47,667 nucleotides of DNA from Butyrivibrio sp. (GTDB lineage: Bacteria > Bacillota > Clostridia > Lachnospirales > Lachnospiraceae). Positions 1 through 8,080 of this stretch are shown in pieces. The stretch spans positions 1 to 47,667 of the forward strand of contig SVGB01000020.1 in the NCBI GenBank assembly GCA_015056565.1. The letters run 5' to 3'. The notes under the pieces are model-generated. The model was not told the DNA's origin and did not search any database. It saw only the letters and a program-made list of their open reading frames with translations. Numbering within the stretch: position 1 is the stretch's first letter; the number at the start of each line of letters is the position of its first letter. The position numbers and the translations under genes were made by a program.

Positions 1-58
1 CACGGGGACGGTTCTTTTGTCTCATTGCGCGCAATGAGACAAAAGAACCGTCCCCGTG
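1..58. repeat. Perfect palindrome, dispersed REP-like repeat (unit A)
   Basis: The first 58 bases are a perfect inverted repeat without a spacer; each arm is 29 bp and begins CACGGGGACGGTTCT. The same 15-mer occurs in both arms of the large hairpin at 3189-3346. Degenerate copies of the CCCCGTGTCT end continue to about position 78. The element may extend left beyond the window. I take it as a non-autonomous REP-like element of the kind moved by REP-associated transposases; one such transposase lies at 12357-13136, but its own ends carry a related, not identical, repeat. Confidence 0.85.
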
Positions 59-168
59 TCTCCTCCCCGTGTCTCTCCGACTTTAGAAAAGATTAATAGC
101 TAGGAAGTCTCTTTGATGATAAAATTAATTTGTGGCTTATCGGTTAACCGTCAGAAAAGAGGCAATCT

Positions 169-1950
169 ATGGGAAAGAATAAAGGGAAAGTTTCGGATTT
201 CAGTATGACTGCAAAGCTGCTGTTTAGGCTGCTCCCGGTGCAGGTACTGCTTATGTCTATCGGAGCTATAAACGGAATTGTAACTGGTATTTTTGCTACC
301 AACTATGTTGGTGAAGCTGCCATGAGTGCAGTGGGACTGTACAATCCTATAAATCTCCTGGTTAATTCCATAAGTACGATGCTCATGACAGGAGCAGTAG
401 TGATCTGCGGAAAGTATATGGGCAAGAATCAGGTTGACCAGATGCAGAATGTCTTTACGCTGGATATTATCCTGTGCACCATTATATCTATAGTTGTGGT
501 TGCGGCGCTCATAGCGATGGGGATGTTTGATCTGACAAGTGCCATTGCTCCTGATGATGCGACAAGGGCAGTGTTTAACAGCTTCATCATTGGTCAGGCC
601 CTTGGCGTATTACCGTTGTTTATCGGCAATCAGCTTGCTGCGTTCCTTTCCCTTGAAAATAAGGCTTTCAGGACAACTCTTGCAAGCATAGTTTATATCG
701 TTGCAAATCTCATTTTTAACTATATATTTGTTCAGGTAATGCACCTTGAAGCTTTGGGCCTTGCCCTTGCAGCTTCTCTTGGAATGTGGGTGTTTATGCT
801 TGTACAGGCACAGTATTTCTTTACAGCAAAAGCGTCTATCAAATTAAAGCTAAAGGGACTTAAGTGGGATGATGCTAAAGAAATCGTTACCATTGGATTC
901 CCTGGAGCTATTGGAAACGGATATCAGACTGTCAGAGGATTTATAGTTAACGGTCTTATTACTGCTTATGTGGGAAGCGCTGGAATATCTGCATTTGCCG
1001 CTTCAAATGCCATTATGGCCTTCTTCTGGGCGATTCCTGCAGGAATGCTGAATGTGTCCAGGATGATGATGAGTGTAAGCGTGGGAGAGGAAGACAGGAC
1101 CACTCTTACAAATGTCATGAGAACGGCAATTTACAGATTTATTCCTCTTCAGTGTGCAATTTCTGCATTTATCATGCTCATGGCAAAACCATTCACGCTG
1201 ATGTTCTATCAGAACACAGCAGATCCGGTATTTGACATGACTTTGTGGGGATACAGGATACTTCCTTTGTGTATGCCATTTTCCGTATGGCTCATGCACT
1301 TTAGTTGCTATGCCCTTGCTTCGAACAAGAAGTTCATGGTCCACCTGTATGCGATACTGGATGGGTTTGTGTGTGTTTGCGCCTTCACAGCCCTGCTCAT
1401 ACCTTTTGCTGGAATGAATGCAGTTTATATTGCCAATGTACTCAACGGCATTTTCTGCCTGCTTGTAGTTATTGCATATTCCATTTTAAAGAACAAAAAG
1501 ATGCCATCTACCATGGATGAACTTATGGTAATTCCTGCTGACTTTGGTGTTGATGACGACCACAGGATAGAGCTTAATGTCCGGAAGATGGAGGATGTTA
1601 CCGGAACTTCTGAAACTGTGCAGAAATTCTGCACGGATAAAGGAATTGATCCAAGAAGAGCATATTTTGCCAGCCTTTCTCTCGAAGAAATGGCAGGAAA
1701 CGTAGTAAGTCACGGCTTTACTATGGACAGTAAGCCCCATAACCTTACGGCAAGGGCTATTGTAAAGGATGAGGATGTGATCCTGTGTATCAAGGATGAC
1801 TGCCAGCCATTTGATCCTGTTCAGAGACAGAGGATTGCTGACCCTGAGGATAAGACCAGGAATATTGGACTTAGGATGATCTACAAGATTGCCAAGGATT
1901 TTACTTACCAGAATGTACTTGGACTTAATGTTCTGACCATCAAAGTATGA
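169..1950 (+). CDS. MATE-family transporter with C-terminal HATPase_c (anti-sigma/RsbW-like) domain
   Basis: The protein has 593 residues. Residues about 10-450 are a polytopic membrane region with the look of MATE/MatE cation-coupled multidrug exporters (about 12 hydrophobic segments, early motif NYVGEAAMSAVGLYNP). Residues about 475-593 are soluble and resemble the GHKL ATPase fold of RsbW/SpoIIAB anti-sigma factors: an N-box-like SLEEMAGNVVSHGF, a G1-like IKDDCQPFDP and a late glycine motif NIGLRMIYKIAKDF. A usual MATE protein has about 450 residues, so this is a true fusion. The start follows an AGAGG site. The gene is alone, with a terminator directly behind it. I infer that the ATPase domain senses or gates the transporter, or signals from it; the substrate is unknown. 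Confidence 0.85.
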   Translation: MGKNKGKVSDFSMTAKLLFRLLPVQVLLMSIGAINGIVTGIFATNYVGEAAMSAVGLYNPINLLVNSISTMLMTGAVVICGKYMGKNQVDQMQNVFTLDIILCTIISIVVVAALIAMGMFDLTSAIAPDDATRAVFNSFIIGQALGVLPLFIGNQLAAFLSLENKAFRTTLASIVYIVANLIFNYIFVQVMHLEALGLALAASLGMWVFMLVQAQYFFTAKASIKLKLKGLKWDDAKEIVTIGFPGAIGNGYQTVRGFIVNGLITAYVGSAGISAFAASNAIMAFFWAIPAGMLNVSRMMMSVSVGEEDRTTLTNVMRTAIYRFIPLQCAISAFIMLMAKPFTLMFYQNTADPVFDMTLWGYRILPLCMPFSVWLMHFSCYALASNKKFMVHLYAILDGFVCVCAFTALLIPFAGMNAVYIANVLNGIFCLLVVIAYSILKNKKMPSTMDELMVIPADFGVDDDHRIELNVRKMEDVTGTSETVQKFCTDKGIDPRRAYFASLSLEEMAGNVVSHGFTMDSKPHNLTARAIVKDEDVILCIKDDCQPFDPVQRQRIADPEDKTRNIGLRMIYKIAKDFTYQNVLGLNVLTIKV

Positions 1951-1965
1951 TAGGTATTATTTTGG

Positions 1966-1995
1966 GCCCGCCATTGTGATTGGCGGGCTTTTTTA
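1966..1995 (+). terminator. Rho-independent terminator of the MATE gene
   Basis: GCCCGCCA (1966-1973) pairs with TGGCGGGC (1981-1988) across a 7-base loop and is followed by six T. It lies 15 bases after the stop codon of the MATE gene. Confidence 0.9.
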
Positions 1996-2082
1996 TTTAT
2001 GGGGTTAATATTTCTGAACATCCATCCGATATACACAGTGATAAGGATATCTATGGCCACATGCGTCACGGAGGATGCAGAA

Positions 2083-3177
2083 ATGGTAGTTGGCTCAGTT
2101 CATCATCAACTTCATAGTGCCAATATGTTTGGCAGAACCGGTACAGATTCTGGTGCTGCTAAAAAAAGTGCGTCAAATTCATCAGCGAATTCTCTTCGAC
2201 AATATGAATCCCAGAACAGATTAAATGATAAGAAATCCCAGAGTGTGGTTGATCAGAGCATGGCTTATGCTCAGAAGCTGAGTGCATCAAGGGCCAAGAC
2301 AGAGAAGACATCTCTTGAAAAGAAAAAGCTCCAGTACAGTTTTAAAAAGATATCTTCACAGATCATAAGAAGCAAGACATCTGTTTCAGCAAGAAAAGCT
2401 GTGCAGGCGGCAAAAAGAGAGATTAACAGGCTTAAGCGCCTTAAAGGCAGTGGAGAGTACGACGAGGAAGAGATACAGCTTGCAATCGACCATGCGAAAG
2501 CCATGGAAAAAGTGGCAAAGAAAAAGGTAAGCCATCTTGAGCAGGAAGAGATGATTGAAAGAAATGGTCAGGGCCTGTCTGGAGAACTTGATGAGATAGA
2601 AGAAAAGAACGATGGATCAGACCAGGAAGAAAATGAAGAACTTCCTGAAGATGAGGCGCTGGAAGATGGCTCATATGAAATTCAGGATGGGATGGAGGAC
2701 TATGAGTATGAGATGGCTCTTCAGATGCAGGAAATGCAGGAGGCAATGAAAGAGCAGCAACAGATTTCTGCTGAAGAGTTTGCAAACTCCACTGATGATA
2801 TGACAGATCAGCTCATGGATGCCATGGATGAGATGATGGAAGATATGGACCTTACGGAGCTTGCAGAATCTACCTTTGCACCAGATCCCAATATGTCAGA
2901 AGATGACCTTAAGATACTCAAGATCAAGCATAGATATAAAGAGCTTAAAGAAATAGCAGAAGCCGATAAAGAGTACTTAAAAGGCATTATGGAACACGAA
3001 AAGAGTAAAGCAGCCAGCGGTATTTCTGGTGCTATGGGCGGTTCATCGCCATCTGGGGCAACTGCAGTTTTTAAAGCTGATGCACCTTTAGTTCACCCGG
3101 TCATCAGTATGCCAGGTGCCGCAGCAGGTAGCACGCCAGCTCCAATGATAAGTGGCGGCTTTGATGTATCAGTTTAA
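2083..3177 (+). CDS. Acidic, coiled-coil hypothetical protein
   Basis: I do not recognise this 364-residue protein. An open frame extends up to 1999, but that part overlaps the end of the upstream terminator. ATG 2083 has a GGAGGA site at 2070-2075 with good spacing, so I chose it. The N-terminus is Ser/Asn/Gly-rich with no signal peptide or membrane segment. Residues about 40-140 are Lys/Arg/Ser-rich and predicted helical; about 145-265 are extremely acidic and Met/Glu/Gln-rich with heptad-like spacing; the C-terminus is a low-complexity Ala/Gly/Pro/Ser tail. The pattern suggests a cytosolic scaffold, chaperone-like or exported structural protein, but no function can be assigned. It ends 11 bases before the large repeat hairpin, which could serve as its terminator. 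Confidence 0.7.
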   Translation: MVVGSVHHQLHSANMFGRTGTDSGAAKKSASNSSANSLRQYESQNRLNDKKSQSVVDQSMAYAQKLSASRAKTEKTSLEKKKLQYSFKKISSQIIRSKTSVSARKAVQAAKREINRLKRLKGSGEYDEEEIQLAIDHAKAMEKVAKKKVSHLEQEEMIERNGQGLSGELDEIEEKNDGSDQEENEELPEDEALEDGSYEIQDGMEDYEYEMALQMQEMQEAMKEQQQISAEEFANSTDDMTDQLMDAMDEMMEDMDLTELAESTFAPDPNMSEDDLKILKIKHRYKELKEIAEADKEYLKGIMEHEKSKAASGISGAMGGSSPSGATAVFKADAPLVHPVISMPGAAAGSTPAPMISGGFDVSV

Positions 3178-3188
3178 AGGCAAGACAC

Positions 3189-3346
3189 GGGGACGGACAA
3201 GACACGGGGACGGTTCTACTGCGACAGGGGTGGACCATGGGGACGGGGTTAGTGGTTCATTGGGAGTCATCCCAATGAACCACTAACCCCGTCCCCATGG
3301 TCCACCCCTGTCGCAGTAGAACCGTCCCCGTGTCTTGTCCGTCCCC
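3189..3346. repeat. 158-bp perfect hairpin of nested REP-like units
   Basis: Two 77-bp arms (3189-3265 and 3270-3346) are perfect reverse complements around the 4-base loop GTCA. Reading inward, each arm holds GGGGACGG, unit A (CACGGGGACGGTTCT at 3203-3217 and its complement at 3318-3332), a spacer, and unit B (GGGGACGGGGTTAGTGG at 3239-3255 and its complement at 3280-3296). Unit B is the sequence found at both ends of the transposase unit at 12338-13264, and unit A is the palindrome at 1-58. The nesting suggests one element inserted into another. The right arm runs into CCCCCTTTTT, so it could terminate transcription of the upstream gene. Confidence 0.95.
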
Positions 3347-3362
3347 CTTTTTCTTAAAAATA

Positions 3363-3371
3363 TGGTATAAT
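3363..3371 (+). promoter_or_regulatory. Extended -10 promoter for the TIR gene
   Basis: TGG-TATAAT is a perfect -10 hexamer with an upstream TG motif (extended -10). No good -35 is present; that position falls on the end of the repeat hairpin, so the native -35 may have been replaced by the repeat. The start codon lies 35 bases downstream behind an AGAGG site. Confidence 0.65.
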
Positions 3372-3406
3372 GTCACGGCTGTGTTTTTAAAGATTGGAGA
3401 GGCAAA

Positions 3407-6400
3407 ATGATCAATCATTTCAATGCATTTATATCATATAAGCACGCAGATCTTGATAATAAGATCGCAGCTTCTATCGTAAGGGATTTGGAGCACTATC
3501 ATATTCCAAGGAAAATCCAGAAGTCTACAGGAGTTAAGAAAATCGACAGGATCTTCAGGGATAAGGATGAGCTGCCAATTACCAGTGACCTTAACGACAC
3601 TATTTCCCAGGCTCTTTACAATGCAGATTATCTTATAGTTATCTGCTCAACTAATACCAAGAAGTCCACCTGGGTTGAAAGAGAGATAGAAGTATTCTTA
3701 AAGAACCACACAATGAACCAGATCCTTACAGTACTTGCGGATGGTGAGCCATACGAGGTAATACCGAAAGTTCTTTTGACTGGTAAAAAGGAAGTGGTGG
3801 ATGAGGATGGCGTAAAGCGCACAGTGGAAATGCCCTTTGAGCCCCTTTCTTGTGATTACCGCCTGCCCTATAGGAGAGCTAAGGCGGAGGAGCTTCCTCG
3901 AATGGCAGCAGCACTTATTGGCTGCTCATATGACGAGCTCATAAACAGACACCGCCAGTACAAGATGAGAAGACTGTCTGCAATTGCAGGGGGCGTAATG
4001 GCACTGTCACTTGGCTTTGCTGGATATATGTTCTATAGCAACACACTTATTCAAAAGAACTATTTGGAGTCACTTAAGAACCAGTCTAGATATCTTGCTA
4101 ACCAGTCAGAGAAGATCCTTAATGACGAGGACAGGATTGAAGCTATGCAGCTGGCTCTTTTCGCCCTTCCGGATGGTGAAGGGGACGAGCGGCCGGTGAC
4201 ACCTGAGGCTATAAAAGCGATAACACAGGCTTCAATGGCTTATCAGTCTCTTGAAGGAAGCTCCATTGCTCCTGTCTGGAACTACAGGATGCCCAATCAC
4301 GTAAATGATATGAAGATCACTTCTGATGGGCACTATTTTGTAGCGAAGGATGCAGGAAACGTTATCATCGCATGGGATGCCAAGACTCATAAGCAGGTAC
4401 TTTATTATGATGACTACCAGCAGGAAGCTGATGACTATTATCTTATCGGAAATGACAAATTGGTGATCAACTGCCGTAAGAGCGTCAGAGCTTTTGACCT
4501 TACAACTGGTGAAAACATATGGACTCTTGAAGATGGCGAGGGCGAATACAAATACAGCTATGTAAGTGGAGTTTTCCCTTATAAGGATGACACTGTTCTT
4601 GTAATTACCGGTGATGCAGATGTAGATATCATATCCATGAAGGACGGCACTGTTAATAAGAACTTTACTATGACTGACGAGGATGAGGCGGAAAGAGTTT
4701 ATATCAGCCACTTTGCGGTTTCAGAGGATGGAAAAAAGATCGCCTTTACAACTTCGCCGGGCTATGGATTTGGTGACGGTGTATTTACGCTTCATGAGTA
4801 TGACGTAGAAAGTGGCCAGCTTATAGATTCAGAAGAGCAAAAAGGCTGGGCACGTCAGATACAGTACGTAGGTGACAAGGTGCTCCTTGATGTACCTCCC
4901 TATGAAAGTGGCACCAGCAGTTCAAAAATGTATGACTATGACTTTGTCACAGCCGGGCACTCACATGTTGACTGCTTTTCATCAGGAACTCTCAGCTTTG
5001 ACTGGGAATCTGAACTTGTAAGCTACGATGTCAGCATCAAATCAAGATTTGTTCCTTTGTCTAACGGAAATATTGCTTACTACACAGGAGACACCTGTAA
5101 GGTCTGGGATCCTCAGACAGGAGAGGAGCTTGGAGATTACAGATTAAATGACTCCATCATCGATGCCAGCGATGTTGACAAGGATGGAGAGCTCTTATTC
5201 ATAACCCAGGGTGGTGCAACAGGAAGCCCCAGCACAATGGGAGAGACCAAGGGAGTTGCGCTTCTTAAGAGGTTTATGGATAACCTCTCAGATGCAGTTG
5301 TTGGAAATGGTGTTTATGTCAGGGAGTACTTAAGCAGTGAGATAGTTTACTATGCTTCCGGGATCTATGACGAGGACTGGACAGGTATTGAAAGCGTTCC
5401 TGAGTTTAACCTTGATGACATCAAGTATTGCAGCGCCGGAAATGTACTGTGCGTTCTCACTGGGACTGACAGTGGCTGCAAAGTATTTTTTGTCGATACT
5501 AAGGAAAAGGCCTACCTTGGAGAGGTGGCTCTTACTGATGGCCTTGAAGCAAGTAAGTATAAAGTCCTTGGAGTTTATAACAATGTAATGTACCTTGCAA
5601 GCAGCGAAGACTCAAGGTTTGAAATAACCAAGATCGATATAGAGAGTAAGAAAATTGATAAGATCCTTATCAATGACGACTCCTGGGATTATGAGCCTAA
5701 GGCTGTCATGGCAGATGGAAAGATTGTTTATCTTGATACCAAAACTGGCAAAGAAAACAAAGTAGAAGAGATCGACCTTGCCACAGATGAAAAAAAGACT
5801 GTGCTCCTACCTACATGGGGGCAGGACCTTTATTTCATCCCTGAGTCCAACAACGTATACGTCAGGTCAGATACAGATTATCTTGTGCATATGGACAATG
5901 AGACTTATTCAGAGGTCAAGCTTTCAGAAGACTGGGGCAAGACAACCTTTGTGGCAGGAGACAAGGACAATAAGATCCTTGCTTTGTCCAATTCTGAGAT
6001 GATCAGGCTCTATGATGAAGATGAAAACCTGATATCTGAGATATCCTGTGGCAATGTGGATCCACTTACCATGAAGATAGAAGAGATTGGTGGTCAGAAG
6101 CTCCTTTTAATTGCTTACGAGAATGGAACACTGTTCAGATACAACGCAGAAACAGGTGACTTTTTAGGTAAGACTGACCTTTCTGTCAGTTACATGTCAT
6201 ACATGTACGATTCGTCTTTTGAATCAGATGAAGAGCATGGACTCTTGTATGTAAAGGTGGGAGATATACTGGATATCATCGAGACCGATTCCTGGATCGA
6301 GACAACAAGGATATTGTACTGCCTTGGATGGGACAAAGAAACAGATACCTTCCTTACCTACAGCTATGATAAGAGCAGGAAGGAAGGTAAGATTGGTTAT

Positions 6401-6505
6401 TTTGAGCACTACAGCGTTGAGCGCCTCATTCAGAAGACAAAAGATTATCTTCAGGGCGAAGAGATGAGTGAGGATCAGATGTCAATGTATGGTATAAGCG
6501 GCTGA
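3407..6505 (+). CDS. TIR domain - transmembrane - beta-propeller (WD40-like) protein
   Basis: The protein has 1032 residues. Residues about 4-125 form a TIR domain (FNAFISYKHAD at the start, LIVICSTNT). The motif STWVEREIE places Glu93 four residues after Trp89, where the catalytic glutamate of NAD-cleaving TIR domains lies, so the active site looks intact. A single transmembrane helix follows at about 190-211, then an amphipathic helix region, then about 750 residues of repeated beta-strand blades with WD-like ends (AWDAKTHKQ, VWDPQTGEE). The C-terminal RLIQKTKDYLQGEEMSEDQ resembles the closing segment of other TIR/WD40 proteins. The topology implies a cytosolic TIR and an external propeller. 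Possible roles are NAD-consuming defence or stress signalling; none is proven. It ends directly against the convergent DHH gene. Confidence 0.85.
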   Translation: MINHFNAFISYKHADLDNKIAASIVRDLEHYHIPRKIQKSTGVKKIDRIFRDKDELPITSDLNDTISQALYNADYLIVICSTNTKKSTWVEREIEVFLKNHTMNQILTVLADGEPYEVIPKVLLTGKKEVVDEDGVKRTVEMPFEPLSCDYRLPYRRAKAEELPRMAAALIGCSYDELINRHRQYKMRRLSAIAGGVMALSLGFAGYMFYSNTLIQKNYLESLKNQSRYLANQSEKILNDEDRIEAMQLALFALPDGEGDERPVTPEAIKAITQASMAYQSLEGSSIAPVWNYRMPNHVNDMKITSDGHYFVAKDAGNVIIAWDAKTHKQVLYYDDYQQEADDYYLIGNDKLVINCRKSVRAFDLTTGENIWTLEDGEGEYKYSYVSGVFPYKDDTVLVITGDADVDIISMKDGTVNKNFTMTDEDEAERVYISHFAVSEDGKKIAFTTSPGYGFGDGVFTLHEYDVESGQLIDSEEQKGWARQIQYVGDKVLLDVPPYESGTSSSKMYDYDFVTAGHSHVDCFSSGTLSFDWESELVSYDVSIKSRFVPLSNGNIAYYTGDTCKVWDPQTGEELGDYRLNDSIIDASDVDKDGELLFITQGGATGSPSTMGETKGVALLKRFMDNLSDAVVGNGVYVREYLSSEIVYYASGIYDEDWTGIESVPEFNLDDIKYCSAGNVLCVLTGTDSGCKVFFVDTKEKAYLGEVALTDGLEASKYKVLGVYNNVMYLASSEDSRFEITKIDIESKKIDKILINDDSWDYEPKAVMADGKIVYLDTKTGKENKVEEIDLATDEKKTVLLPTWGQDLYFIPESNNVYVRSDTDYLVHMDNETYSEVKLSEDWGKTTFVAGDKDNKILALSNSEMIRLYDEDENLISEISCGNVDPLTMKIEEIGGQKLLLIAYENGTLFRYNAETGDFLGKTDLSVSYMSYMYDSSFESDEEHGLLYVKVGDILDIIETDSWIETTRILYCLGWDKETDTFLTYSYDKSRKEGKIGYFEHYSVERLIQKTKDYLQGEEMSEDQMSMYGISG

Positions 6506-8008
6506 TCAGTTTACTTTTTTATACAGCCTGTCAAAAAGGCTGCCCTTTATGACATAGATATCGTGGGGGTCATCCTCTCTAAAGGCGATATAGTCCCCTA
6601 CATTACCAAGATAGTATTTTTCTTTATCCCAGGCGGTAAAGACTTTTACACCTTTTTTTAGAGGCCTTGCGTAGATATTGGTGGATGATGCACCTGCTAC
6701 TGCAAGGCTTCTTGAATATTCCATGAGATGTTTCTTTTTACCACTTGAAATATCCTTGATGCTTGGAGGATACTCAAAAACAGCATCATAGGGGGTATCC
6801 TTCATGATGTAGCTCTTAAGGAGCTTTTCTTCTCTTATGGGATAGATCTCGCCCTCAATACCGATCATTACATACAGGTCGTCTTCAACCCTGACGTCAA
6901 CGTCTCCTTCGAGAGTTCTGATGGACACAGTGGTTCCAGCAGGAAAAAGGTCAGTGAGCTTGACGCAGCCCCTGTCTACAGGGACTTTTTCGTACAGCAG
7001 CATGTCTGAAGAATCAAGAGTTGTATCTTCAGCATATATAACATCAAAGCTGTCAAAGTAGTTCTGCATTCTTTCCTTGAAGATCTCATCAGATGAGAAG
7101 TCATCTATCTTCTCGGGACGGATAGAGCCGCCAGCCTTGTATATATGACCGCCACCGCCTCCAATTCCTTCTGCCAAAAAAGCTGCCAGCTCATTGGCAT
7201 GTACTTCCTTAGTGCAGCTGCGGACAGAAAACTTTATTTCTTCAGGGCGCTCATAGTAGGCAAGGCAGATATCAACCCCTGCTGTTTCCAAAGAGAAGTC
7301 GCTCATTACTCCAAGGATGTTTGGATCGCAGGGCTCAGCCTTTATGATCATGTATTTTCTGTCACTGTAATATTCATAGCCGAGGATGGCTTTTCCTGTA
7401 ATTTTAAGTTCTCCCAGGGAAATGTTTGAATTGCTCATTCTGACGATGAGGCTTTTTTCGATCGAAAGGTCATCCAGCATATCACGATCCAGTGGATGGG
7501 ATACCTCAGATAACTTGTTTGTATCAGTATAGAGACCGTAGTAAAGTGCGGTTGAAAGATCTTTATTATCTGCTATAAGTTTTTTTGCCTCATCACCCTC
7601 AGCGCAGATCATGTCCCAGACAACAGTGGAGGCACTTCCTATATTGCTCCGAACTTCTGAAAGAGCAGGGAGTTCCACAGTCTTTTGGTGATGGTCTATT
7701 ATTGCCACATTCTTAGCCTTGGTAGTTGTTACGTTTCTCTGGCCGTACTGGCAGTCAACGCACACTAAAAGCTCTGGCTCCTTATCAAAGTCAGGCTCAT
7801 ATTCTACAGGAATGCAAAGCTCATCAAGCATGATCACAAGGTTGCTTTTCTGGATCTTGTTGCGGCCCCTGTAGATGAACCTTACGTCCTTACCCTGAGA
7901 TTTGAAGTAGCTATAAAGGCCAAATCCTGAGGCAAGTGCATCTGCATCAGGATTATCGTGGCACTGAATGACTATATTGTTAAAAGAGCATAAATCCTTA
8001 AGTTTCAT
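6506..8008 (-). CDS. DHH/DHHA1 family phosphoesterase (NrnA-like) with C-terminal extension
   Basis: The 500-residue protein has DHH motifs in order: CHDNPDADALASG near residue 17, VCVDCQYG, DHHQK, and the DHHA1 glycine motif GGGGGHIYKAGG near residue 290. These motifs define manganese-dependent phosphoesterases that act on oligoribonucleotides, 3'-phosphoadenosine phosphate or cyclic dinucleotides (NrnA, GdpP families). NrnA has about 310-320 residues; the extra 170 or so residues at the C-terminus here have no motif I recognise. The start follows a strong GGGGGAG site. Its stop codon abuts the stop of the TIR gene on the other strand. It lies 72 bases downstream of the DUF2156 gene and probably shares its promoter. 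Confidence 0.85.
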   Translation of the reverse strand: MKLKDLCSFNNIVIQCHDNPDADALASGFGLYSYFKSQGKDVRFIYRGRNKIQKSNLVIMLDELCIPVEYEPDFDKEPELLVCVDCQYGQRNVTTTKAKNVAIIDHHQKTVELPALSEVRSNIGSASTVVWDMICAEGDEAKKLIADNKDLSTALYYGLYTDTNKLSEVSHPLDRDMLDDLSIEKSLIVRMSNSNISLGELKITGKAILGYEYYSDRKYMIIKAEPCDPNILGVMSDFSLETAGVDICLAYYERPEEIKFSVRSCTKEVHANELAAFLAEGIGGGGGHIYKAGGSIRPEKIDDFSSDEIFKERMQNYFDSFDVIYAEDTTLDSSDMLLYEKVPVDRGCVKLTDLFPAGTTVSIRTLEGDVDVRVEDDLYVMIGIEGEIYPIREEKLLKSYIMKDTPYDAVFEYPPSIKDISSGKKKHLMEYSRSLAVAGASSTNIYARPLKKGVKVFTAWDKEKYYLGNVGDYIAFREDDPHDIYVIKGSLFDRLYKKVN

Positions 8009-8080
8009 TTGATCTCCCCCGGAAATAGTTTTTACCTAAAAATTGTAACATAAAAATGAACCGGGGAAGGTTTAAATGAG

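Noticed and set aside
1999..2082. Longer start for the acidic coiled-coil protein at 1999
   Set aside because: It would begin within a few bases of the upstream terminator and lacks a ribosome site, while 2083 has GGAGGA.
3189..3346. CRISPR-like or attC-like array in the repeat-rich stretch
   Set aside because: It is one palindrome with two arms; there are no evenly spaced direct repeats with unique spacers.
4232..4711. 159-codon open frame on the minus strand inside the TIR-propeller gene
   Set aside because: It lies wholly within a well-supported gene, has no ribosome site or recognisable domain, and its composition is that of an antisense shadow.
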